DNA of 64,000 nt from Paraburkholderia aromaticivorans (GTDB lineage Bacteria > Pseudomonadota > Gammaproteobacteria > Burkholderiales > Burkholderiaceae): positions 124,001 to 188,000 of the forward strand of contig NZ_CP022989.1 in assembly GCF_002278075.1 (NCBI RefSeq), given 5' to 3'. Both the position numbers and the translations under genes were made by a program. Under the pieces are notes generated by a model. It made no database searches. It had not been told where the DNA came from and saw only the letters and a program-made list of their open reading frames with translations. Shown one piece after another: positions 26,688 to 35,851 of this stretch. Numbering within the stretch: position 1 is the stretch's first letter; every line of letters begins with the position of its first letter.

Positions 26688-28871
26688 ATGCCTACCGCCG
26701 AACCCGCCATGTTCCAGCATGACCAGCCGCAAGTTACAAATGACCTCTACAGTCGGAAGCCTTTTGCGGAGCAACTTGGTCGCCTACTGGTGCTACCGCC
26801 GAAGAGTCCCGGCGTTGTCATAGGTGTTGAAGGGCCGTGGGGTTCAGGTAAAACAACCGTGGTGCGTTATATCATCGAGTCGCTCAAGACGGCTGCTGAC
26901 GGAGCACCAATCGTCGTCGAGTTCAACCCATGGATGCTCGCAGGTGCGGACGCGCTGGTTGAGGCCCTTTTGACCGAGCTCGCTTCCGGCATCGGGATGA
27001 ACGCAGGCAAGAAGCGTGCGAAGAAATCGCTGGACGCAGCAGGAAAAATACTGGGATACGCTGGGCTACTACGCCACCTGAAATATCTCAAATACGCTCC
27101 CGGGGTAAGTCTCGTGGGAGTTGCGGCGGATACTGTCGGTACCGCGCTTCACGAAGCAGGAAAATTGGCGAACAAAGCCGGTGAGAATGCGGATAACGCG
27201 AAGAAGATAGTCGAAGAAGCTGAGAAGCTCGTATCCGTCAAAGCTGGGCTAAGTGAACGAAAAAGAGAAGTTATCAAGGCGCTCGCCAAGCTTGACCGCA
27301 GCATTGTCGTCATTGTGGACGACCTTGACCGCTTGACGCCTGATGAAATCAAGGCAGTGTTCCGCACAATCAAGGCAGTCGCGGACTTCCCACGCGTCGC
27401 TTATTTACTCGCGTACGACCGAAACGTAGTTAGCGAAAGTCTTGGCGGTGGCCCGGTCGCAGGGGGCAACGCCTACATCGAAAAAATCGTGCAGGTTGCG
27501 TACCCCATCTCACCTGCATTTCCGTGGCAGTTGCAGTCTCACATTTCTGGCGAGCTTGCCAGCCTGCTGAAGCGTATCCATCGCGAACCCGAGCCCTTCG
27601 AATCCGAGCTGCTGGGGCGGGCCACCACGCTGACGTGCAGCCTCTGTCGGTATCCGCGGGATATCGTGAGGCTCATGAATCGCCTCACGCTTAGCCTGAC
27701 CAGCACAACCCACGAAGTCAACGCGTCAGACGTCATCGTGGCCGAAGCGCTCTTCCAACGATTTCCAGGAATCCGCGACGCGGTAGTCCAGAACCCCGAG
27801 CAGTTCACGGGGTTCTTCTGGTCAGTGGAGGAAGAGGCCAGCTCCACTGATTGGTCAATGTATTTTTCGAACACGAAAGAAGAGAGGCGAACAGCGTGGC
27901 AGGCGCACTTGCCGCCAGACAATGCTGACAAGGCGGTTGCGACGGCTGCGCTCAAGTTCCTCTTCCCAATTACGAACGGCACCGGTTCGAATTCGCCGCT
28001 CCGTAGCCATCTCCGGATATCTGAACTGTCTCGGCTCATTCGATTCTTCACTTTGACCTCAGTGACCGGCGTCCAGGAAGTCGCAGATATCCACGAAATG
28101 CTAGCTGAGCCAAGCCAGCTCGGAGACATGCTAAACGACCTGGATTATGCAAGAGCGACTGAGATGGTCAATCACATGATTGCCTATATCGACACTGCGA
28201 AATCCGTCGACTGCACAGGAGTCGTCCGAGAGCTCATTCGGTCGTGCACAGAGGAGGGACTTCACACGTCATCTACGCGCGAATTTAGTCGCGCCGTCGC
28301 CACCCTGGCCGCGAATTGCATTCAACGGGGCGGGGCTCAGATATTCTCTATCGCCGTCGAATTCGTCAACAGCGTTCCACTTACGTACGGATTGGATTTT
28401 CTCGTGACTGTCGCCACGCGCCACGGGGAGATTCGACTTGTTGACGGGTACAGGATTGAAAATGCCCCCATGTACATCGATGACGCACAAATCTTGTCAA
28501 CTTGCGTTGCTTCTTGGCGCAAGCGGGCAGAAGAATCGATTTTGTCTGGTAGCGTTATTGAAAGTGACAACCTATTCCCCAATCTCTATGGCCTGTCTCA
28601 CGTCGGACGCGACTCCCGTGATATCGATGCAATCAATGCATTCCGAGCGTTTTGTCTCCAAGTGGCAAGCGGGCTAGAGCACTTTTTGGATAGGGCACGT
28701 CCGTATAGAGAGCTTCAGCTTCAAACGTTCTTCCTCTATGTCTGGGACGCGGATGAGATGGCGACGCTTGTCGAACAATCGCCCTTCGCCACTGAATTCG
28801 CTTGGTATGCCGACCAACTTCGGACAGACCTAGTGGCGCGCAAATTTGTCCAAGACAGGTGCAACGCTTGA
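26688..28871 (+). CDS. KAP family P-loop NTPase
   Basis: The 727-residue protein has the KAP signature. Walker A is GPWGSGKTT (residues 49-57), an insertion with hydrophobic and coiled-coil stretches follows (about 118-200), and Walker B is IVVIVDDLDRL (206-216). The C-terminal half is large and helical. KAP NTPases are membrane-associated and include the phage-exclusion protein PifA; many sit in defence islands. The ATG at 26688 has ggaag nine bases upstream; a GTG at 26673 is possible. The gene stands alone here. A defence role is inferred from the family and from the neighbouring accessory genes. Confidence 0.88.
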   Translation: MPTAEPAMFQHDQPQVTNDLYSRKPFAEQLGRLLVLPPKSPGVVIGVEGPWGSGKTTVVRYIIESLKTAADGAPIVVEFNPWMLAGADALVEALLTELASGIGMNAGKKRAKKSLDAAGKILGYAGLLRHLKYLKYAPGVSLVGVAADTVGTALHEAGKLANKAGENADNAKKIVEEAEKLVSVKAGLSERKREVIKALAKLDRSIVVIVDDLDRLTPDEIKAVFRTIKAVADFPRVAYLLAYDRNVVSESLGGGPVAGGNAYIEKIVQVAYPISPAFPWQLQSHISGELASLLKRIHREPEPFESELLGRATTLTCSLCRYPRDIVRLMNRLTLSLTSTTHEVNASDVIVAEALFQRFPGIRDAVVQNPEQFTGFFWSVEEEASSTDWSMYFSNTKEERRTAWQAHLPPDNADKAVATAALKFLFPITNGTGSNSPLRSHLRISELSRLIRFFTLTSVTGVQEVADIHEMLAEPSQLGDMLNDLDYARATEMVNHMIAYIDTAKSVDCTGVVRELIRSCTEEGLHTSSTREFSRAVATLAANCIQRGGAQIFSIAVEFVNSVPLTYGLDFLVTVATRHGEIRLVDGYRIENAPMYIDDAQILSTCVASWRKRAEESILSGSVIESDNLFPNLYGLSHVGRDSRDIDAINAFRAFCLQVASGLEHFLDRARPYRELQLQTFFLYVWDADEMATLVEQSPFATEFAWYADQLRTDLVARKFVQDRCNA

Positions 28872-28926
28872 TATCGCGGCGCCGTGTTATTCGCGAAATG
28901 ATGGCGGCCGCCCCTGCGGCTTCGAT

Positions 28927-29115
28927 TCAAATGGCCGCAAACGAAGGCTCCGCCGGCAACCCCAAGGGCTCCCGCTGCACTTTGGCCTGTCGCCTCGTGC
29001 GCTCGTTAATCACCTGATGGCGCCGGTGGTCGGCCATCTTCTTCCAACCGGGAGTTTCATCCAGCGTTTGAAAACACCCGACGCACAGTTGGGACTTGCG
29101 ATTGAAAGCACACAC
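28927..29115 (-). CDS. DUF1289 family Cys-rich protein, 5' end damaged
   Basis: The frame reads CAFNRKSQLCVGCFQTLDE and then WKKMADHRRHQVINERTRR, the pattern of DUF1289 proteins (SPCxxVC...LCxGCxRTLDEI.xW). The first Cys of the family, in SSCIDVC, lies just upstream of the GTG at 29115, and no ATG, GTG or TTG exists between it and the preceding stop. The gene therefore lacks a usable start for a full domain and may be a remnant. DUF1289 proteins probably bind a metal ion through the cysteines; their role is unknown. Confidence 0.45.
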   Translation of the reverse strand: MCAFNRKSQLCVGCFQTLDETPGWKKMADHRRHQVINERTRRQAKVQREPLGLPAEPSFAAI

Positions 29116-29448
29116 GTCAATGCACGAGGACTTGATTGCGATGACTCAGGTCACCGCCTGTGAAGGTTGCACTTCGACTGTGACAAGCGACAGCCCCCTC
29201 CTGCCTCGAACACGACGGTTGCAGCAAGGGAAGCTCTACGGCATGCGCCGTAACACTTCTGTAGCCGATGCTGGCATGTGGTGCATTTCGATTGTCGGAG
29301 AGCACAATCCCGCAGCTCGTCGTTCAACAGGGCCGCATCAGGCTACATCGCGGCGATGCAGTCCGTTTTTTTAATCCAGGCGCGAGTAATCCCCGTATAT
29401 GAGCTCAAGACCGCGCAACCACGCGTGGTAACTCAGAGGGAGTACATG
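29116..29448. other. Intergenic stretch upstream of the fasciclin gene
   Basis: About 330 bases with no supported gene. It should contain the promoter of the fasciclin-domain gene; no clear hexamers stand out. Confidence 0.4.
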
Positions 29449-30003
29449 ATGAATTACAAGACTATGTTCGTAGCTGTCACATTGTCGGCAGCTGTTTCAG
29501 GTGCCTTCGCCGCCAGCGACACAGTCATGGTCGGCGGTCAAGCCATGTATCCGAGCAAAGACATCGTGGACAACGCGGTCAACTCGGCTGACCACACCAC
29601 GCTCGTCGCTGCGGTCAAAGCAGCTGGTCTCGTCGATACCTTGAAGAGCGCAGGGCCATTCACGGTGTTCGCACCATCAAACGAAGCGTTTGCTGCATTG
29701 CCGGCTGGCACAGTCGACACGCTCGTCAAGCCTGAAAACAAGGCGATGCTGACCAGCATCCTCACCTACCACGTCATTCCTGGGCGCTACGACTTCCGCA
29801 AGCTCGACCAGGCTATCAAGGCAGGTGGTGGCAAGGCGGAACTGACAACGGTCAATGGGGAGCCGCTGACGTTCACCGAGAATGGTCCGCACAACATCGT
29901 AGTCATGGATGCCGGCGGCCATACCGCCGACATATCAACTTACGACGTGACGCAGAGCAACGGCGTCATCATGGTGGTCGATAAGGTTCCGATGCCGAAG
30001 TAA
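29449..30003 (+). CDS. Secreted fasciclin (FAS1) domain protein
   Basis: The 184-residue protein has a signal peptide (MNYKTMFVAVTLSAAVSGAFA, cleaved near residue 22) and one FAS1 domain. Box H1 is seen as GPFTVFAPSNEAFAALPAGT and box H2 as SNGVIMVVDKVPMPK, with the central YH motif in ILTYHVIPGRY. FAS1 proteins act in adhesion and are often small exported bacterial proteins of unknown partner. The second of two adjacent ATGs (29449) is chosen because GGAG lies six bases upstream. A small secreted protein gene follows. Confidence 0.92.
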   Translation: MNYKTMFVAVTLSAAVSGAFAASDTVMVGGQAMYPSKDIVDNAVNSADHTTLVAAVKAAGLVDTLKSAGPFTVFAPSNEAFAALPAGTVDTLVKPENKAMLTSILTYHVIPGRYDFRKLDQAIKAGGGKAELTTVNGEPLTFTENGPHNIVVMDAGGHTADISTYDVTQSNGVIMVVDKVPMPK

Positions 30004-30129
30004 AAGGCAAGCGCGCACCGTCTCGGGTTTGAATTCAGCGCAGCCATGTCATTTTTGGTGTCGAGCCACGACTAACGCACACACTTCGCATCTGGATGCA
30101 GGGCATGTTTGCCCCGTTCAGATGGGAGT

Positions 30130-30260
30130 CGCTGCTTGCGCTCGCCGCTACGCAAGCACTCGGTGTTTAGCGGTATTTGAGACTTCGGCGCGGCTAACGC
30201 ATGAGCCGATATCACGGAGAAACACCATGGAAAAGTTGACGATGAAAACGTTCGTCGCGC
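30130..30260 (+). repeat. Leader region with a diverged copy at 23828-23960
   Basis: This is the apparently functional copy: it provides the ribosome binding site ggaga and the start of the small secreted protein gene at 30227. The diverged copy sits next to a truncated EAL gene about 6.3 kb away. Confidence 0.6.
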
Positions 30261-30511
30261 GTGTCGCTGTCGCGTCCCTCTGCGTGTGTGCCGCTACGCT
30301 TGCGCAGGCTGGCGGAAACGGCCACGGTGGCAATGGCAGCGGCGGCGCTCACGGTGCAGCAACCGCGGGGATGACGCACCACAGCGAGCCGGTTCCGAGC
30401 CCGTGGAACAGGGTTCCTGGCGACATGAGCAAAACGGCAGACCGGGCCTCTATGGATATGTCGGGCATGAAGACGAACGACAGCAGCATGCCGGCAAAGA
30501 CGGTCCAATAA
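30227..30511 (+). CDS. Small secreted Gly/His/Met-rich protein
   Basis: The 94-residue product has a signal peptide (MEKLTMKTFVARVAVASLCVCAATLAQA, cleaved near residue 28). The mature part is rich in Gly, His and Met (GGNGHGGNGSGGAHGAA, MTHHSEPV, MDMSGMKTNDSSM). The His/Met content would suit metal binding, but no family is recognised. The ATG at 30227 has GGAGA at good spacing. It follows the fasciclin gene by about 220 bases on the same strand and may share its regulation. A decayed duplicate of its leader and signal lies at 23828-23960. Confidence 0.65.
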   Translation: MEKLTMKTFVARVAVASLCVCAATLAQAGGNGHGGNGSGGAHGAATAGMTHHSEPVPSPWNRVPGDMSKTADRASMDMSGMKTNDSSMPAKTVQ

Positions 30512-30810
30512 CTAGCACATAGCTTCAACTTTCCTGGCCCTGATGAGCGCTATGCAAGCGTCTTCAATAGCCCAGAGAAAGGGTTAGTGTTGAACACTCT
30601 GAAATTGCAACAGCCCAACTGAAGGCACCGTTGTGCCGTACCTTCGGTAACCTCCGAACGGTCCCGCCGGCTATGGAATGCCGGCGCGTTTGGGTACATG
30701 GACACCTTGTTCGCAGGTGCAAGCAGCCACCGCCGCCCAAGCGCCATCATCATCGGCCGCTTCCGCACCACCGGCCGCCCCTCCGTATCGATAATGATGT
30801 CCCGTACGAT
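30512..30810. other. Intergenic stretch, no gene seen
   Basis: About 300 bases between the small secreted protein gene and the end of the transposase gene. It should hold the left end of the IS630-like element if one exists; I did not find a matching inverted repeat by eye. Confidence 0.35.
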
Positions 30811-32352
30811 TCATCTGTATGCCGGGTCCTTGCAATTGTTCGCAGCCGAAAACTCGCTCGTCGTCCGCTCCTTTCGCCAGATTGCTTTGCCCGCGCGTTT
30901 CGGATGTTCCGTGAAGTGCTGATTGCGCTCTGCGAAATAGCGGTCAATTGCCGCCTTCGCAGCATCCGCGGACGCGTAGTCACTATTGTGAATAATGGCC
31001 CGCGCCATGCCACTGAAGACTGATTCGATGACATTCAGGAATTGAGCACTTGCAGGCAAAGGAGCCAGTTCCAGAATCGGCTGATGACGCGATTGCGCTG
31101 ACTCATTGTGGTCAGAGATGAACGCCGACAGCCTCCTCGAAAGATGCCAGGAGGCTGCGTCCCACGAGAGATACAGCTTCCGCATCAAACCGTACTCGTC
31201 GAGCAGGGCAGTTGCCATGCGAATCATCTCATCGGTGTTCTTGGCCGTGGAATAAAAATGCGTCACCCGGTTGGACGACAACTCCAGTGCGGCGGTGCAA
31301 ATCAGACACCCCTTCGATTTCTGCCATTGCGGAACATTCGGCTGAACATCGGCGGCCGCCAGCACGCGGCCGGGCTTCACAGTGACGGAGAAGGGTCCAA
31401 ACTCGTCGATAGAGAAGAACCGTTCGTCAGGCTGAAGGTTGGCTAGAATCGACCGGATGTGGCCAAGTTTTTCGCGATAATTGGGGTCGGTGCTCGTGAG
31501 GACAATCTTGGCCGATTTCCAACGATAGCCGGCGTGCCGCAGTATCGACCGAATAGCATCCATGCCCGCATGATGCCCACGCACCGCCAGCACGCGCCGC
31601 AGGTCGACCATTTTCCATGTCGTCCTGTTAATGCCTGATGCAGACGGTGGCTCGTGCAACAGCGTGAAAACCGCGCTCTTCAACGCTTCGTCGTCCTCCC
31701 TTCGGGAGCGGTTCGCTTTTGCGAACAGTGATTCCAATCCACCCGCCTTGTAGTCGCCGATGTACGTGCGAACGGATGCGCGGCTAACTGCGAGATGCGT
31801 CGCGATTTCACGTAAGGAAAAACCTGCTTCATGTGCAAGCACGGTAAGCGACTTATGGCGCTGGTTCCTTGAGACCGGTAACAACATTCGCATCAGCCTG
31901 TCCTGTTGCCTGCCATCCTCACCTGCTGGCACAGAAACGACACCCTGTTCGACTTGATATATCCAGTTCTGCCATCGCTGTCGGCTCCGCTCAGCAGAGC
32001 CTATCGTCGGAGATTCGACACCCCATGTGCGCAATCGACGCCCGGCTGCCTCTTCGAGTTCCTCCGTCTCGTCCTCGCTAAACAAGCGGGCCAGGAACCG
32101 CGCTGCCCCGCGCTCCGGGAGTGCACGTACGATGCGTTGGACCGCTGACCATGGCACTGCCAGTTTTCGGCGGTGGGTACCATCTCTCGTATTGTCGGTG
32201 ACCCTGCAGTAGCCTGGGGGCAACTCGAAGTGGACCATTTTCCGGACAGTGTTCCGGCTTATCCCTTCGGCATTTGCGACATACCGGATAGATTCGCCCT
32301 TGGCGAGAACCCGCGCTCGGATACGCGTCCACTCTTTGATATCTGAGTACAT
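30811..32352 (-). CDS. IS630-like DDE transposase
   Basis: The 513-residue protein has an N-terminal helix-turn-helix (residues about 10-40, YVANAEGISRNTVRKMV), a second HTH (about 175-205, LREIATHLAVSRASVRTYI) and a DDE domain of the IS630/Tc1 type. D316 (SIDEFGPF), D398 (LSWDAASWH) and E443 (NVIESVF) form the triad. It is longer than typical IS630 transposases (about 340 residues) because of the extra N-terminal part. The ATG at 32352 is secure: GAGGAGG lies six bases upstream. I could not identify terminal repeats or the TA duplication, so the element borders are not given. Confidence 0.85.
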   Translation of the reverse strand: MYSDIKEWTRIRARVLAKGESIRYVANAEGISRNTVRKMVHFELPPGYCRVTDNTRDGTHRRKLAVPWSAVQRIVRALPERGAARFLARLFSEDETEELEEAAGRRLRTWGVESPTIGSAERSRQRWQNWIYQVEQGVVSVPAGEDGRQQDRLMRMLLPVSRNQRHKSLTVLAHEAGFSLREIATHLAVSRASVRTYIGDYKAGGLESLFAKANRSRREDDEALKSAVFTLLHEPPSASGINRTTWKMVDLRRVLAVRGHHAGMDAIRSILRHAGYRWKSAKIVLTSTDPNYREKLGHIRSILANLQPDERFFSIDEFGPFSVTVKPGRVLAAADVQPNVPQWQKSKGCLICTAALELSSNRVTHFYSTAKNTDEMIRMATALLDEYGLMRKLYLSWDAASWHLSRRLSAFISDHNESAQSRHQPILELAPLPASAQFLNVIESVFSGMARAIIHNSDYASADAAKAAIDRYFAERNQHFTEHPKRAGKAIWRKERTTSEFSAANNCKDPAYR

Positions 32353-32448
32353 GGGCAGCCTCCTCATATGGGCCGCATCGAAATAGCATGATGCAATCGC
32401 TCGCGCTACCCTGTCGGCGGCCAAAAGGCGGTGAGGTCGACCGCAGAA

Positions 32449-34233
32449 CTATTGAAACGCAGCCAGCATCTTGATGAAATTTCGCTTAGCACGATAAGCC
32501 TTCCGGATTTCATCGAGTTCTATGGTGAACAGCGCGTGCTCGCTCAGTTCTGCTCTCAACCGGCCGATGGCCCGTACGATTCCAGCAGCCTCGTCATATC
32601 GCGCGTTCCGTGTGCCATTTTCCGCCGATATTGGCAGTAAGCGGTGGTACAGCGCAATGGCGTCGTGCGGATGGGTCTTCGCGCGAACCGCCGCCACCGT
32701 TGCCCACATGCTTACCGCTACTGGACCTCCGCAGAATGCCTCCCATGCGGCCTCACGTTCGTGCTCGGCGAGAAAAACCTTGACCAGTTCGGTACGGCTC
32801 GGCGTTTGCCAGTGGCTGCGCTTCGCTTTGGACGGAGCCTCTTCCGTGCGGACAAGCTCCCACATATGCTTGAGTGCGCGCTCGCGCGTTAAATCGTACC
32901 GACCGGTAGCTTTGGCGACATCCATCAGCGCTGTGAACGCTTCGGCGACGGGACGCGACTCGAAGCGCCGCCAGGCGAACAAATCGACCTTCTCAAAATC
33001 CTTCCGCCGCAAGTACTCGGCTATACAGAAATCAAGCAGACGCACATCAGTATTGTTTCCTGACTCCCTAAGCCCGCGCTCCGCCCAGGTCAGCCCTTCA
33101 TCGGGACGCCCATGCTTCGCGCAAAGCTCTGCGACCAGCAAAAAACGGTACGGGCTCGATAGGTCCTTCGAACGAATCCGAATCAGTGCGTCGACGTCAC
33201 CATCGAGTTCCGCGAGCCTCTCCATCGCCCGCTCAAGTCGCATCCGCAGCGTGTCGAACGACCTACGAAATTCATTGCTCGGCGCGAGTGACGGTAGCGC
33301 GTCCCATCCATTCACAACAAGCTCGCGGTACCTGCGCAGTCCGGTGTCGCCCAACGGTTCGGTGTAAGCTGGCAACACATCGTAGAAGGTGTCCCATACT
33401 CCTTCCGTCTGGTAGCGAAACAGGCGCTCGGCGAGTTTCACCGCATCCGGTCGCGTCTGCTGACAGGCTGCTAGATGAACAGCTGCAAGCTCCATGATTG
33501 CCGGCATGACGTCACCGCCCGAGTCATCAATCTGTTCGAGACTCTTTTCCGCCCCGGCAATCGCCAGTTCCGCGAGGTCGACTACCTGCGCCGCATTCGG
33601 CCCTGCGAGACGCTGGCGCAGCATATCTGCGAGCGACATCAGGCCGTCCCCGTACGCTCCGGCTTCCCGCCAGTCGAGCGGTCGCGAAATTCGCGTTGCC
33701 TGGCGCACCGCTGTTTTCATGCCCGGCAAGTCGCTAGCGCTTGCCGCACGCGCAGCGAAGAGCAGCTTGTCGCGCAGCGTCATGTCACGCTCAACCGCTT
33801 CGAGCAACAACTCCTGCAAACATTCTTTGTCCAGTGCCGCCACGTACTCGCGGATTTGCTCTTCGTACGTCTTTCGCTTCTTGCGCGGCTTTGCGGGCTC
33901 GGCTTCGTCGACATGAAACACTTCCTCACCCGAGTTTTCGAGCCATGAAAGCGCGACCGCGACGGCATGCTTGCAGAAGATGCCATCGCCACCCACCGGA
34001 CAATCGCACTCGTACGTCAGCTCGCCGTCCTCGCCTGTGCCCAACTCGACGTTGTACCGGTGAGTGCCGCGGACGTTCGCGGTGAGTACGCCGTCGCGTT
34101 CCTCGAGCCGTGAAACCATGCCCTCGTGGAAATAGGCTTTACCTCGGGAAAAAGTCTTCTGGTCAGCAAGCGACTGGACTTCGACGAGCCTGATAACGTC
34201 ATGAAAAGATGACTGGCGGGACATGGCACACAT
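32449..34233 (-). CDS. SWIM zinc-finger domain protein
   Basis: The 594-residue protein has a SWIM zinc finger near the N-terminus (YECDCPVGGDGIFCKHAVAV, CxCx(n)CxH; about residues 74-92), a Lys/Arg-rich linker, and a long helical C-terminal region that looks like tandem helical repeats. SWIM domains bind DNA or proteins and occur beside helicases and in plasmid-borne genes. No Snf2 helicase is adjacent. The ATG at 34233 follows gagaag; an ATG at 34224 is alternative. It is transcribed in the same direction as the transposase gene downstream, about 100 bases apart. Confidence 0.88.
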   Translation of the reverse strand: MCAMSRQSSFHDVIRLVEVQSLADQKTFSRGKAYFHEGMVSRLEERDGVLTANVRGTHRYNVELGTGEDGELTYECDCPVGGDGIFCKHAVAVALSWLENSGEEVFHVDEAEPAKPRKKRKTYEEQIREYVAALDKECLQELLLEAVERDMTLRDKLLFAARAASASDLPGMKTAVRQATRISRPLDWREAGAYGDGLMSLADMLRQRLAGPNAAQVVDLAELAIAGAEKSLEQIDDSGGDVMPAIMELAAVHLAACQQTRPDAVKLAERLFRYQTEGVWDTFYDVLPAYTEPLGDTGLRRYRELVVNGWDALPSLAPSNEFRRSFDTLRMRLERAMERLAELDGDVDALIRIRSKDLSSPYRFLLVAELCAKHGRPDEGLTWAERGLRESGNNTDVRLLDFCIAEYLRRKDFEKVDLFAWRRFESRPVAEAFTALMDVAKATGRYDLTRERALKHMWELVRTEEAPSKAKRSHWQTPSRTELVKVFLAEHEREAAWEAFCGGPVAVSMWATVAAVRAKTHPHDAIALYHRLLPISAENGTRNARYDEAAGIVRAIGRLRAELSEHALFTIELDEIRKAYRAKRNFIKMLAAFQ

Positions 34234-34516
34234 CGGTTCGCTTCTCTGCGTTAGTCAACGCGTGATTCTAACTTGGCGGGCGCGTCGCGCTGCCACGACG
34301 CCGTCTTCGCACTCTCGTGTCTGCACAACCGGCCATGGTCTGCGCGTCGGCGCTCTTCGATAAGAGTCATCCAACCATTCTAGTTTGGTAAAGGTGCGAT
34401 ACCTGGCGTCGAGCACGAACGTAACGGACATGGTCGCCGACGAACCAACTTGACGGTGAACGCGCCATCAAGCAGAAGTTCGATTGCGCCGCAGAACGCC
34501 ACCGACGGTTCGTTTG

Positions 34517-34993
34517 CTATAGGTCGTCGATGTCGACCTTGACCGCAACCTCAACTGATTTCAGCCGTTCCTCAATATGGCCGTATTCGGAAGCTATGCT
34601 TTCTGCAAGCCGCAGCGCTACGCGATATCGTTTCCCACGGCGCGTTGCCTGCAGTGGCGATTTGTCTGCAAGTGAACCTCTGCGACCACCCAGAAAGAGA
34701 TATTTCGACATTGGCGGCATCGCAGACGGAAGGCGTCTCAGAAGCTTCCCGAGCCGTCGCTGGTCGAGCGAATTGTCGGCAAGCACCGCGGGGAAGTACC
34801 GTTTCTGGTCAACTACAACTGCGAACACTTTTCCGCGTCGCTCCAATTCTAGAAGTCGGTCGCGGGATATGCCTTTTTGCTCGCAAAACTGCATTGGCGA
34901 CAGAAGCTTCCCATGCCGCGCGAGTTGGCGACGCCTTTGACGCACCCGCCAAGCGGAGTTTTGCCACCGAATGCGGTTCCCGGGTACTGTCAT
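34517..34993 (-). CDS. Hypothetical protein, HTH and ParS-like tail
   Basis: The 158-residue basic protein has a helix-turn-helix-like segment (SPMQFCEQKGISRDRLLELERRG) and a C-terminal segment (RRLGKLLRRLP...SKYLFLGGRRGSLADKSPLQATRRGKRYRVALRLAE, two pieces). The tail is reminiscent of the MbcA/ParS toxin-binding domain; that link is tentative. Its ATG overlaps the stop of the upstream gene as ATGA, so the two are translationally coupled. No toxin of the RES type is adjacent, which weakens a toxin-antitoxin reading. Confidence 0.6.
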   Translation of the reverse strand: MTVPGNRIRWQNSAWRVRQRRRQLARHGKLLSPMQFCEQKGISRDRLLELERRGKVFAVVVDQKRYFPAVLADNSLDQRRLGKLLRRLPSAMPPMSKYLFLGGRRGSLADKSPLQATRRGKRYRVALRLAESIASEYGHIEERLKSVEVAVKVDIDDL

Positions 34994-35376
34994 TTCGGGA
35001 GCTGGCCCGCGATAAGCTTGCGCACAATCGTAACGACGTCGTCATCCGGCAGATAGTGCGTGGGCTCCGCGTCCCAGCCAGGCAGAATTCCTTCTACCCC
35101 GGCTCGTACCAATCCGTCGCGCGCGAAAATATCCAGCCGCACAACGATGGTCATCTCTGTGCCGTTCATGCGCCCGATAAAGACAGTAAAACATGGTCCG
35201 CGTGGCCGAGGGACGGTGTACCGCTCAACGCACATCTCAAGCACACGTAGCGATTCCTCCAACAGGCTAAATGGAGGACGGTCGTCGGGGATGACACAGC
35301 CTTCGATGTCGCAAACGTGCGTCAGTTCTTCCATGGTGCCATGGAAATCGCCGTCAAAAATCGAGATTCTCAGCAT
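34990..35376 (-). CDS. Hypothetical protein
   Basis: The 128-residue acidic protein (MLRISIFDGDFHGTMEELTHVCDIEGCVIPDDRPP...) has mixed alpha/beta composition with no recognised domain. The ATGA overlap with the following gene at 34993 shows the pair is read as one unit. It starts only about ten bases after the AbiEi-like gene ends, so all three may be an operon. Function is unknown. Confidence 0.6.
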   Translation of the reverse strand: MLRISIFDGDFHGTMEELTHVCDIEGCVIPDDRPPFSLLEESLRVLEMCVERYTVPRPRGPCFTVFIGRMNGTEMTIVVRLDIFARDGLVRAGVEGILPGWDAEPTHYLPDDDVVTIVRKLIAGQLPK

Positions 35377-35386
35377 AGGACTGGTC

Positions 35387-35788
35387 TCAGAAGTTTTCGT
35401 ACTTTATTGTTTTGCTTCCAACTTGGATTTTTCGGTGGATACGTCTCTTTCCGGTGCTCACAAGGGGCGCCATGGGAATCTGAGTTGTGCGTCCGGCGTT
35501 GTACTCGCGTGCGAGTCGTCCCGGCCACACTTCAATTCGGAGCTTCCGAAACGTCTGCGCGGCAATCACATCGAAGGGCGCAGCTGGTGCCAGTTTCCCC
35601 GTGAACTTATTGATGCGCGTCTTGGCAAATACACCCTTGCTAACACGCACCAGTCTTCCGTCGCTCACCATCTTTGCTAGCACCCGGCCCACCTGAGCAG
35701 TGCTACCGAGCCGCGCGACCTCAGAGCGCAAAATAGCGACACCTCTGCGCCGCCTTATTGAACGTACGATGCGGTCTTCAATGGTCAT
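35387..35788 (-). CDS. AbiEi/DUF6088-like HTH protein
   Basis: The 133-residue protein begins with a winged-helix-like segment, IEDRIVRSIRRRRGVAILRSEVARLG, then AQVGRVLAKMVSDGRLVRVSKGVFA. This matches the N-terminal half of AbiEi-type antitoxins and DUF6088 proteins. In AbiE systems such a protein represses and counteracts an AbiEii nucleotidyltransferase; no AbiEii gene is seen here, so it is an orphan or its partner is one of the unrecognised neighbours. It continues the minus-strand run of small genes and lies about 60 bases after the frameshifted gene at 35852-36138. Confidence 0.7.
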   Translation of the reverse strand: MTIEDRIVRSIRRRRGVAILRSEVARLGSTAQVGRVLAKMVSDGRLVRVSKGVFAKTRINKFTGKLAPAAPFDVIAAQTFRKLRIEVWPGRLAREYNAGRTTQIPMAPLVSTGKRRIHRKIQVGSKTIKYENF

Positions 35789-35851
35789 GGCTGAACATTG
35801 CCTGTAGCTTTTCCTTCAGTACTACCAGTACAGTCGGCTCCCCGGTTTGCA

